Part shown: in pieces, positions 12,624-23,400 of the stretch
How the letters are laid out: the number at the start of each line of letters is the position of its first letter
Numbering within the stretch: the first letter of the stretch is position 1
NCBI RefSeq assembly: GCF_027887165.1
Contig: NC_077229.1
Coordinates: forward strand, 344,639,380-344,703,379
Length of the DNA stretch: 64,000 bases
Direction: 5' to 3'
Source: Monodelphis domestica
Taxonomy: Eukaryota; Chordata; Mammalia; Didelphimorphia; Didelphidae
Made by a program: the position numbers and the translations under genes
Notes under the pieces: model-generated
The model's input: the letters and a program-made list of their open reading frames with translations, nothing else
What the model was told of the DNA's origin: nothing
Database searches by the model: none

Positions 12624-12966
12624 CAGTGATGGTGAAACTTTTAGAGATGGAGTGCCAGGCCCCTCCCCACTCCCAGACCAAGTGCTGTGCCTGCCTCATC
12701 CAGAGACTAAGTGCCATGCTCTTCTCCTCCACCAAGTGCCTGACACCCCCTACCCCCTATACCCCACAAAAATGAGGGAGAAAGTGTTCTCATTGGGCTG
12801 CTAGGCAGAGGGGCAGGTGATGTGAAAAAAATGTCATCGGCTCTGCCCAAGTCCTTCTGCCTTTCTTGTAACAAACTGGGGGGGGGGGTTGAGGGGGGAA
12901 ATGCATACCCATAGAAAATGTTTACATGCTGTCTTTGGTATTCATGCCACAGGTTCACCATCACTG
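12624..12966. mobile_element. Non-autonomous hAT DNA transposon
   Basis: The termini are inverted repeats: CAGTGATGGTGAAAC at the left and the complement of CAGTGATGGTGAACC at the right. They are flanked by perfect 8-bp duplications ATCTATAG (12616-12623 and 12967-12974), the hAT signature. The 343-bp interior has no transposase and contains a G-run near 12880. The terminal sequence resembles hAT families known from opossum and other tetrapods. Confidence 0.88.
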
Positions 12967-12974
12967 ATCTATAG

Positions 12975-13860
12975 GGTTTTAGAAACCCTGGGATGTAGGG
13001 GATATGGTCAGGTGGAAGTTCCTTAATCATTAAGTAAAACAATTAAGAGAGATTTCAAAGCTAATACTATTATGACTCAAAGGTGGAGTCCTTTCAGAAC
13101 CTTGAGCAGTTCAGGTAAGGGTTAAGGGGTCAAGAACTGAAAGGGTGGCACAAGGCAGGAGACCAGCCTAGAAATTTGATGGAATGGCACTTTGTCCTCA
13201 CATTTCAGCAATGTGAATCTGATAAGATGGAATGGTGCTTCTCTCTTCCAAAGGAAGCTAGAAACCAGGCAAGAGATGAACAAGTACAACAGTAAGGCAC
13301 CCACCTATCCACTATGCAATCCCAGGGGAGATTTAGGATTAGGCGGGCAGTAGATACAGAAATATGATGGAAGTGCAGACTCTATGAAAATAGAATAAGA
13401 AATTATAAAGTACCCCACGGCCTCATATGTTCCCTATATGTAAGCTTCACTACCTTGAGCTTTAAATTTGAACCCACTTTCCAAAGGGATTATGTATGCA
13501 GAGAGGAGAGCCCATCCTTGGTATGGGAGGTATTTTGTACATTCTGTTTTTCTCAGTAAATATTCCTTTTAAAAAAGTTCATTGAGCTTTGCTGGTTGAT
13601 TGCTTTTGAAGAGCATATCAGAAGGCAGCACATGAGTGTCAATACTAGAAACTTTGCCCTCTAAAAGTTGCCCGTAGAATGCTGAGGATAGAGATTGTCA
13701 TTGCCCTTTGGGAACCTAACCTGCCAGTAAACTCCAGTTGGAAAAGTGAACCTAGAGGGGTTGTGTTTAGTCCAAATTGTTATGCTGTAAAATTCAAATA
13801 CCTGAAATCTAAAATCTGCCTTATGCAATTTCATTTACCACACAATGCATTTTCCATATT
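12975..13860. other. Unassigned intergenic DNA
   Basis: No gene seen. The stretch around 13540-13600 resembles an LTR end, without clear borders. Confidence 0.4.
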
Positions 13861-13861
13861 A

Positions 13862-14325
13862 TAGGATCATAGATCAGAGCTGAAAAGGTCCTTAGTGTCC
13901 AACTCCCTCATTTTACCATTGTGGAAACAAGCCCGGAGAGATTAAGTGTTTTATAAGTGGCAGAGCTAAGATTGGGATCCAGGTTTCCTGATTTAATCTC
14001 CCCAGTGCCTCAATTTCTGCATCAGTAAGATAAAGGGATTAAACTAAAAGGTTTTTGTCTTCCAAGCCTAGATTTATGTGTCTATTCTGGGTCTCTTTCA
14101 GTATGTCTTATCATCTACCTAGCTGTGAGTGATCTGCCTTTTACTTAGGATCTTAAATTTGGAACTAGAAGAAAACTTGGAGGTAATATAGTTCAGACTG
14201 CTCATATTAAAGATAAAGACACTGAGAACAAGTGAAGTGACTTATCCAAAGTCACATAGCTGATAAGCAGCAGTAGGCTTGGATTCAGATCTTCTGGCAT
14301 TGAATTTAATATACTTTAGATTCCA
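13862..14325. repeat. Two old SINE-like repeats in succession
   Basis: About 13862-14010 and 14150-14320. Both show the pattern of GAGCTGAAAAGG, then CATTTTACCATT, then a diverged GTCACATAGCT block. Confidence 0.45.
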
Positions 14326-14589
14326 AGGGCTGCATTCTATTTTATTAATTGAGAAAAGACTGAAAAATGCTAACCAGGTCTGAATATGTAGTTCAAAACC
14401 ATGGACGATTCAAGTACCACTCTAGCTACATTCTTCAAATGTCCTCCTCCTACATACACCCCATTGTCAACTGGAGAAAAAAAAAGTATAGCAGTTCACT
14501 GAATAACACAAGCAGTTAACAAGTGAAACATACCTGGGCTCACTAGATGGCACTCTAGCTACATTGGTTTTCCAGCGAAAGGTCTTTAC

Positions 14590-15260
14590 TGACTATTGGT
14601 ACTATTTTTTAAAAAAGTTTTCTTGATCCTGTTTCTTTTTATATCAGTTTTCCCCCAATATGTCCCTATTCCATCCCCAACATAGAACTCTTAAAACAAG
14701 GAAAAGCAATTAAGCAAAATTATTCAATGTAACAACCACACCTTCAAGAATATGTAAGATTTTGTGCCTGTAGACCCAATGTCTCTACTGAGAGATCTGT
14801 GCCTGATTGTTTTCCATTGCCATTTGATGTAAGCTGAATTTTAGTCTCAATTGCATTTCCATTATTATAGTCTTTGTAGATTTTATTTTTTCTAGTTCTG
14901 TTTTCTGTTCTGTATCATTACACATGTTTTGTCTCATTTCTCTCATTATTCCATGTTCGCCATTTTTTTCTTTCTCTTTTTTTAGGCAAACAGGGTCAAA
15001 TGACTTGCTCAGAGTCACACAGATAGGAAGTCTTGGAGACCAGACTTGAATTCAGGAAGATGAATCTTCCTGACTCTAAGCCTACCACTGAGCCACTTAG
15101 GTGTCCCATGTTCATTTCTTACAACATAGTGATATTTCATTACATTCATATACCACATTTCGTATAGCAGTTCCTTCATTTGAAGGACATCTACATTCTT
15201 TCCATGTTTTTGCTACTACACAAAGCTATGTTACAAATAGTTTCGTATACATGGTATCAA
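14590..15260 (-). repeat. Old L1-like fragment interrupted by a SINE
   Basis: 15110-15250 reads as a diverged antisense L1 3' region (CATATACCACATTTCGTATA, then CATGTTTTTGCTACTACAC). A SINE (minus) at about 14976-15107 interrupts it, flanked by CCATGTTC on both sides. Confidence 0.5.
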
Positions 15261-15394
15261 GTGCTTTGTTTAGAAAGTGTTATAGTACTCTGACTTGTGC
15301 AAACATTTACTTTAGGCAGAGTTGGTCTTATAGTGTGGGGCTTGGGTAGAGTTGGTCTCTTGGTTGGCTCTGCATCCCATTGTCTTAGACCTCA

Positions 15395-16240
15395 GAGTGG
15401 TGACAAAGTCATGAATGACACACATCAAATTTGTAGATATTGCAAATCTGAGAGGAGAGCAAACACATTGTATCAGAATTTTAAAAGATCTTGGTGGATT
15501 CAGGGTCAAATCTAATAAGACAAAATATAATGGGTAGAGGTGTAAAGTCTCACACGTGGGGTTTAGAAATGAACCGGGGTTCTAAAAATTAGGAGGGAAG
15601 CAGGACTAGAGAATGACTGGTCTGACAAAGATCCAGTGATTTTAGGGTACAGCAAACTTAATATGAATTACACAAAAATGTAATAGGGGAGCTACATGCA
15701 ACCTTAGGATGGATTGAGAAACAAGTGAGGAAGGAGACATTGCTCCCTGGTCCAGCCATGTCTGGAGTATTGTGTTCCTCTCCATACACCCCATTTTGGA
15801 GATGTCTTTGATAAGCAGGGGAGGATCCAGAAGAGAAGTAATGAAAGGCTTCAAAATCATCTTTACAAAGCCCAGTTGAAGGAATTTCCAGAGGAGGGGC
15901 ATTTACTCTGGAGAAGAGATGAATTGGGGATATGAGCTGAGCATAATAAATGATGTCATATGAAAAAGGGATGAGATTTGGTTTGCTTGATCACAGGAGG
16001 GAGAGCTAGGAGAACTAATTGGAAATTATAAAGAAATAAATTCAGGCTTGCAGTCAAGAAAAACTATAACAATTAGAGTTATCCAAATAACTACCCCCTC
16101 ATTAACCATCTTCACCTAAAAACTACTTTACTACTTATTGGATAATGTAGCAGGGATTCCTGATCAACTGTGAGAGTTAGACTAAATAATCTCTGAGTTT
16201 CAATTCTTAGATTATATAACACAATGATGTATTATCTCAA
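15395..16240 (+). repeat. CR1/L3 LINE 3' region
   Basis: Plus-strand words follow the order of a CR1-type 3' end: a TCCAGCCATGTCTGGAGTAT block, CCAGAAGAGAAG, CTCTGGAGAAGAGATG, ACAATTAGAGTTATCCAAAT, CAGGGATTCCTG and a final CTAAATAATCTC. Confidence 0.6.
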
Positions 16241-16280
16241 ATTATATTGATCTTTAACATTTTTAAAAAATTATCACCTC

Positions 16281-16764
16281 TGGAATACTATTGTGCTAAA
16301 AGGAATAATAAAGTGGAGAAGTTCCATGGAGACTGGAACAACCTCCAGGAAGTGATGCAGAGCGAGAGGAGCAGAACCAGGAGAACATTGTACACAGAGA
16401 CTAATACACTGTGGTATAATCGAACGTAATGGACTTCTCCATTAGTGGCGGTGTAATGTCCCTGAACAACTTGCAGGGATCCAGGAGAAAAAAACACCAT
16501 TCATAAGCAAAGGATAAACTATGGGAGTGGAAACACTGAGAAAAAGCAACTGCCTGAATACAGAGGTTGAGGGGACATGACAGAGGATAGACTCTAAATG
16601 AACACTCTAATGCAAATACTATCAACAAAGCAATGGGTTCAAATCAAGAAAACATCTAATGCCCAGTGGACTTACGCGTCGGCTATGGGGGGGGGGGAGG
16701 AAAAGAAAATGATCTATGTCTTTAACGAATAATGCTTGGAAATGATCAAATAAAATATATTTTT
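16281..16764 (+). mobile_element. Young L1 3' fragment
   Basis: About 484 bp, sense on the plus strand, covering the last ORF2 codons (to LWYNRT and TAA at 16427-16429), the 3' UTR and a short A-rich tail. It is flanked by AAAAAATTATCACCTC at 16265-16280 and again ending at 16781. It is nearly identical by eye to the end of the L1 at 8176-10680 in the opposite orientation; a visible difference is in the G-rich run. Confidence 0.88.
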
Positions 16765-16781
16765 AAAAAAATTATCACCTC

Positions 16782-17280
16782 GAGGACAGGAATCTTGTCA
16801 CATGCCTCTTTGTATCCCTCCACATAATTCTATCTCATGGCCTCACATATAGTTCGTTGTTGTCGTCCAGTGAATTTTCAGTCATGCCTAACTCTCCGTG
16901 ACCCCATTTGGAATTTTCCTGGTAGAGATATTGGACTAGTTTGCCATTTTCTTTCCCAGCTCATTTTACAGATAAGGAAACTAAAGCAAACAGAGTAAAG
17001 TGACTAGCCCTGGATCGCATAGCTATAAGTGTTGGGAGTCAGATTTGAACTTAGGAAAAGGAGTCTTCCTGACTCCAGGCCCAGGGCTCTATTCATCTGT
17101 CCACCAAGCTGCACCAACTATAGTAGATGTTCATTAATTTTTTTTTTTGGTGAAAAAGTATAAGATCCTTAAGGGCAGGGAGTATTTCAGTTTTGTCTTT
17201 GTACCCCAGAACAAAACTCCATGCCTCAAGAAAAGTAGGTCCTTATTAAATGTTTGTGGATTTATTGATGATTAATAGCC
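16782..17280. repeat. L2 3' ends with an inserted SINE type B
   Basis: 16782-16854 and 17150-17280 read as plus-sense L2 tails (GAGGACAGGAATCTTGTC; TTATTAAATGTTTGTGGATT). A SINE type B lies antisense at about 16855-17127. Confidence 0.6.
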
Positions 17281-17284
17281 AAAG

Positions 17285-17960
17285 CAACAGTAGAAACAGC
17301 AATACAACCTAATCCACCACTGTCAGGAAACAGACATGGTTGTATTCTCATATTCGGTTCCCTTCTGGTTTACTACCAGGAATAGAATGTCTGTTGATTT
17401 TTTCTAGAAAAAAAATGGAAACAGGGTATGCCCTGCCTTCTAATTGGGCAACATAGGGAGCCCCAACTGTACCAGAGAATGTGTAGGTTACCCCAAAGTC
17501 CCCCAAATGGAAGCCTGCTTCCACCTGTATAGGGAATGTTGATTAGAAGAGATGAGTATCAGGAAGACCAATCATCCTCAGGCTAGGTGGGGGACCAATG
17601 AGAAGCAACTTCTTCCAAGTGGGCATGCCTACTTAAGAGTTAGCTCAAGTTATGAGTCAAAATGGTGTGAAATTACTGATTTTAATTTCATGCTCCAATG
17701 AACCAATCTGAGCAGAGATTGTTTTTTCCCCAGTTGACTCCAAGGGTTCTGACATCAGGACATCTTCCACAGCATAAAAAGGAAGATCACAGGATCTAAA
17801 TTATAGTTCTAGAACTGGAAAGGTTGCAGAGACCATCTTGCCATTTTACTGATGAAGAAGTTGAGGCTCAGGGAGGTGAAATGCCCTAGGTTGTACAAGT
17901 GCCAGGGATAGAAACCAGGGCCTCTTTTTAACTTCAGAATCACTTCTTTTTCTATTGTAG
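17285..17960. other. Unassigned DNA, SINE-like at the end
   Basis: 17285-17760 has no recognised family. About 17780-17950 carries an old SINE-like repeat (CATTTTACTGATGAAGAAGT, then GAGGCTCAGGGAGGTG). Confidence 0.4.
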
Positions 17961-18379
17961 CACAAGACAAGAATTGTGTCTAAGATCACCATAATTTACT
18001 TCAAACAACTGCATAAGATGCTGCAAAAACACATGCTCAATAAGAAAAAGTATTCTTGAAAAGTGAAATACAATTTATCATAACAAAGAAAACAGTCTAT
18101 TATCCAGAGCCTGAGGGAGAAGGGGGCTCCAGCACTCCTTTGCAGGCCTTTTTGTTTCATTCCATCACATCTTGGTAGGTGAAAACATTGCAGAATATCT
18201 TATTTTGTTTCCTTCTTTTCCCTCTTTATGATGAGTTTTAAAAAAGGAATGGAGATGGGGAAGTGGAAATGAGGAAGGTTTAGGGGAATGGATAAAGAGC
18301 ATGAGTAAGGAAAGGAAGAAAGATCTGACATTTGGTAGGCATCCAAAATAGGGAAAGGCCTGGAATCCTTAGCATTGGA

Positions 18380-18680
18380 GAAATTGGTGAAGAAAGTGGA
18401 GTAGTTTGACTTGTGGGAAAAAAATGCAGGGGAAACATGGTAGTTGTCTTTGAGTATCCAAAGGACTGTCAAGTGGAGAAAGGCTTAGATTTGTTCTATC
18501 TGGCCCCAGAGGGCAGAAGTAAGAACAATCCCTAAAAGTTGCAGACTCTTTAGAGCGCTGTGAGGAAAAAAAACTTCTTAGCAATTGGAGCTAGAACCTG
18601 TCACATAAAGATTCTTTTTATGTATGGATTGGACTTCGTGGTCACCAAAGTTCCTTCCAACTCTATCAAATGCTGTTTTG
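18380..18680 (+). repeat. CR1/L3 LINE 3' end
   Basis: Contains TATCTGGCCCCAGAGGGCAG, then AACTTCTTAGCAATTGGAGC and AGTTCCTTCCAACTCTATC, the order seen in CR1-type tails. Confidence 0.6.
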
Positions 18681-18869
18681 GACTTCAAAAATTTAATCAT
18701 ATGTAAGTTTAGCAGATTGGACTTCTCTGACCCTTCATCTTTGATATTCCTATATATTTTTCTCCTTCATTAAGGCTTGACTATGACATATAAAAACAGA
18801 ATATCATGTAGATATTGCAGAATAATTGTGTCCTCAGAAAATGGCATGCATAACAGAAAGAAAGCTATG

Positions 18870-20028
18870 GACATTTAACTTAATACTTTATTCTGAACAG
18901 GAAAAGGTGAACTCAATATCAAACACATGCAGCAAAAAAAAATAGAGATGGAAATGAAACCAATTTATAGGCACTCAACAGAGGATCCCAGTCACAAAGT
19001 TACCCATTAATTAAGGAATCATATTCCTTTTGTGTAGAATTAAAAGATGAAATCAATGTTGTGTGAGTACAAATGGGTTTTGCAAATGCCCATTGACTCC
19101 GAATCCCAACTACCCCTTCATTTAATCAATCCCCAAACTAGAAAAATTATAAAAAGGTCAAGAGCCCTTTACTGATTTGAGTTTTATTTTACAAAAACCT
19201 AACAAATTCCCATTCTTCTCCCACCACCATGTCACAAGAATCCATTCCTCTAACATTCTTCCTCCCAAGCTCAAAGGTCTTTTCATTTCAAATTGCAAGA
19301 ATTTATAAGCATTGGAGGCACCCAACATCTGGCGTCCAAAACTTTTTTATTTGTGAGTTGGAAACTACTGCTACCTTCTAGTGGGCACAATACCAAGCAG
19401 ATACACCAAGAAAGAGTTCACTGCCTGAATAGATCTGACCTTTCTAGCGGGGTTTACAGTGTACCTCCATCCTTAACAATAGACTACTTTACACTCTAGC
19501 TAGAAGCACTAAGCAAAACTGGACCAAATGAAAAATCTGTCCAGATCCAATTTGGTATGGCTTCTGAAGTCTGACACAGACTCCTGTATTCTCAGTCCAG
19601 CCAACCCTTGCATTGCCCTCGAGACTAACTTCAGTCACATACCAAATCTTTCACTTCATCTGAACCTGCACCTAGAGCTAGCCTTACCAGAATTTGCTAC
19701 ACCTGAATGGCTAAAGGCAGAAGCTCCTCCTCTGGAGATGTTTGAGAGTAGTCCCCAAACAAACAATTACCAAATAAATATTAAATCTGCATAACAAATT
19801 TTTTTTTGTTAAAAAATTCACATTATTCTCTTTTTTTGAGAAAAGAGTAAAATAAAAATAACTTTTAAAAGAGGGCTATTCTATGTGATATCTGCATATG
19901 AAAAGTATTTATTGCTCCCTAATCCAAAAATATTAATAATATACCATAATTAGAAAGTAATTCTGTGGGTACAAAGTTTCTAGAAACCTGCACCTATAGA
20001 GAAGTCAGATGGTTGATTAGAGACTGTG
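18870..20028 (-). other. SERPINB5: SERPINB5 3' UTR (end inferred)
   Basis: About 1.15 kb of mainly non-repetitive sequence follows the stop codon. AATAAA hexamers on the minus strand lie at 19913-19908, 19352-19347, 19188-19183 and 18892-18887. The most distal is followed by a T-rich stretch (TTTCTTTCTGTTATG) that suits cleavage near 18870. Use of the nearer sites would give shorter transcripts. Confidence 0.5.
18887..18892 (-). terminator. Candidate distal polyadenylation signal of SERPINB5
   Basis: Minus-strand AATAAA, in the context AGAATAAAGTATTAAG, with a T-rich element 30-40 nt downstream. Confidence 0.5.
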
Positions 20029-20421
20029 TTAAGGAGAACAGAATTTTCCAAAGAAAATGATATTACGTGTTTTGTTGTGTCTGATGATATAAATAAATGG
20101 GTGGTCAGCATTGAATTCATCTTTATGTTGCAGGATTCGAGATCCTGGTACCTCTATAGAATCACCACCATCTTCTGTTATTTCCAGACAGGTTCTGTGG
20201 ATAACATTAGACAAAGCCACTCCCTTAGTCTCTGACAGCCCTGAAAAATCACTTGTACTTTCATCAAAGACATTTTTCATTCCAAGGCTCTCCAGAACTG
20301 TTTTAGGGTCAACAATTTTTTCCACCTTAAATTTGGGAATTGAAAGTTTCACTTTGGTGCTGGCCATTGTACTGGGGTTGGTCCACTCCTGCAGAGTCTC
20401 AAGGCTGAGGTCTTTTTCGAT
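20029..20421 (-). CDS. SERPINB5: SERPINB5 coding exon 6 (last), residues 246-375 and stop
   Basis: The acceptor CCTTTCAG precedes ATCGAAAAAGACC (IEKD). The exon encodes the gate, strand 5A, the reactive loop and the C-terminal core. Visible landmarks are WTNPSTMA, KVKLSIPKFKVEK, SDFSGLSETKGVALSNVIH, the loop IEVPGSRILQHKDEFNADHP with Arg340 at P1, and the end FFGKFCSP followed by TAA at 20031-20029. Cys323 and Cys373 are conserved; position 287 is valine where human maspin has cysteine. Confidence 0.97.
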   Translation of the reverse strand: MEKDLSLETLQEWTNPSTMASTKVKLSIPKFKVEKIVDPKTVLESLGMKNVFDESTSDFSGLSETKGVALSNVIHRTCLEITEDGGDSIEVPGSRILQHKDEFNADHPFIYIIRHNKTRNIIFFGKFCSP

Positions 20422-23400
20422 CTGAAAGGAAAACAAAAGAAACAAAGCTTAGTTTATTACCAAAGGGAATAAAAGAAAAAAAAATCCTCTTTACCTCAAC
20501 TCCAAATAGGCAAATGACCAATCAATCCACAAGGACTTATTAAGTGTCTACTATGTTCTAGAAACTGGGCAAGATGCTGGGGACACAAAAATAAAAAACA
20601 ACACCATCTCTACCCTCATGGAGCTTACAGTCAACCGATGGAAATGACAAACACATGTCTAAGTAGATACAAAAAATAAACAAGATAAATACAAGGTGAT
20701 AGAGGCTGAGGGGAAGGGCAGAGAGGAGACACTAGAAACCAACAGAATCAAGAAAGGCCTCCTTTTAGGAGACAGAAGTGGAGCTGAGCTCTGAAGGAAG
20801 TTAGGGATTCTAAAAGATAGAAGGAAGAAGGAGGCACATTCCAGGCATATTGAGCAGACTGCAAAATCACAGAGAGGAAAAACAGAATGCCATGCATGAG
20901 GATCAGAGAACAGGTCTAACTGGCCAATCGAAGAGTTTTTATATGAGGAGGATGATAAGCTACTTGGAACCTAATTTACAATTACTTTTGATAGATCTCA
21001 AAGAATAGGATTCATTCCGCTCAGCAGTTTCCCCCCTGTATTTCATTTCTATTGAGTGATGCTCCCATTTCACAATCCCTGCCTCCCATTGAGGCAGCCA
21101 AGTACCGTAAAGGCTAGAGCTCTGTGCCTGAAGTCAAAGAGATGTGAGTTCAAATCAGATCTCAGTTACTAGCTAGGAACCTAGATTTTATCAGATCCCC
21201 AAATGGCAGTTTACATTTTCTATTTTATTTATTTCTGTTTCACTATTTACTATTTTCCCTACTACAAGGGAATGTTATGCTAAAGCATTACCTAGATTCC
21301 TTACCTTTTCCAATCCAGTTGAATCATCCTCCACATCTTTTGGTAGTATAATGAGCATGCTCAGGTGCTTATTTTGAAAGGGAAGTTCTATGATCTTGCA
21401 GTTTATATCTTTGATGTTGCCCATACAAAATGTAGCTTCTATATGCATCATCTGCACTGGTTTGGTGTCTGTCTGTAAAATACAGGAGACATGTAAGTAT
21501 CTACCATGACCATTTAGGCAGTTAGAAAAGACAGCATGTGTGCGCAACTTAATTTGCTTTTATCAGAGACAGAGGACTTAGAAAACAACATCTAACCTAC
21601 TACCTATTTCCAAATAAGGCCACTTCTCCAAAGTTCCATAGAACAGTTACACCCTCATTTGGTAAGGCATTCCAGGGTTTCACAATAACTTGTCTTTGGC
21701 TAGATGGAGAAATTATTAGCACTAGTCTTGGAAGCATTTTGTATGTCATGTACACCTTTTTCAAACTAGTGAAATTTTAAAAAAATATTTTCTAAATGCA
21801 TAAGATACATTGGAAATTAATTGTAGTGAAGTAGTTATCAAAATGTGTTTTAAATTAATTCAGAGACCACAGTTTAATAACTCCTGCTTTAGTTCCAATT
21901 TTATTTTACAGACCCAAAATTGAAGTCCACAAAGAGTAGGTGACTTGTCCAAGATCACACAGCTAGCCAGTGACAGGGTTAGGATTAGAATTCTGGTCTC
22001 TTGACTTGTGAGCCACTTACTACTCTTTCTCTCTTTTAAGGCTATGCTCCCTCCCCTTCCATAATTCCTGATGAAGCTAATTTCAATGCCAATGATAATG
22101 CAAAATTTTATGTCCTTTTTAGAAAATTACTCTACAGGGGTAGCTAGGTGGCTCAGTGGCTAGAGAACCAGGTTTGGAAATGGGAGGTCCCGGGTTCAAA
22201 TTTGGCATCCAACACTTCCTAGCTGTGGGCAAGTCATTTAACTACAATTGCCTAGCCCTTACTGCTTTTCTGTCTTGAACAGATACTTAGTAAGACACAA
22301 AGTAAGAGTTTTTAAAAACTAGCTATTCTATAAAAGAAACATTCATGTAGAGTAGAGTTGATTGACTCTATTGTTGATTGTATTCCTTCTGGAAACAATG
22401 GAATAAAGTTGGCCCTGAATAATCATATAGCTCTCTTATGTTTGCCATTCTGTTTCCTTTATTTTTTTTTTTAGTATTCTCTTGGTTATCCCTTTGCCAC
22501 ATGGTGTAGCAGAAAAGAATATTGCATTAGGAACCAAAAGACCCAGGTTCTAGTTTCAGCCCTGCCATTAACTCATAAACTAGATGTATGACTTGGGCAA
22601 ATCACTTAAACTTTGTACAGACCTCACTTTTCTTCCTCTGTAAAATATGCATTAAGTGGTTTCTGAGGCCCCTTCCAGTTCTACTGTCCTTTAACTTATG
22701 GAAAGTACACTGTTGCCATACTCCTACACACACATCAAAAATTACTTGTCTTAAGTTTATCTCTCTTGTTAATCGATGATCATTTAATTCATACCATGGA
22801 ATAAAGAATTGGCAAATCAACGAGTCACCCTTCCCAGTGAGGCTTTGCCTTTCCAAAGGTTCTAAAGTTTTCTGGTAAAAAAATTCAATAACTATGCTAA
22901 GTTATCAGGGAAAATATTCATGGGCAATCTTCAATTCCCTGGCAGGCAGCCACCTACTTCACTTCCTTCTATTGCCCAGAAACCTCTAGAGCTAGGCTGG
23001 CTAAAGTAAGTGACCAGCTTCTTTTCCTGGATTCACTATAGTTTAAATGGGTCAGGGATTAGACTCCAGTTTTTAAGCCTCTATCTAGTTAAATAATTGA
23101 CAGGCCCTGAATTTAGATGATTGTGGTTTCCCCAAAAGCTTCATTTATTTCATATGCCAGCACTGAATTTGGGTCACCTTTGTAGAAATAGTCAGATGTA
23201 CTAAACTACTCATAAATAGCTTCAAAAATTTAGGGCAAGCCTTGAAGGAAATGGCATAAGATGTGAGAAAAGCTTTAATAATGTGGCTCAAAAGTGCAAG
23301 AACTGACAGAAATCCAAGCAATCACAAGAAAGTAATGGCTTCTGCTGTCCTCAGGAAGAAAGTGTCACCAGAGTCTTCGAGGGACATTTTATTGCCCTAT

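Noticed and set aside
1..18800. Another clade B serpin downstream of SERPINB5
   Set aside because: No serpin motif (such as NAAYF or the C-terminal FFGKF type) appears outside the SERPINB5 exons.
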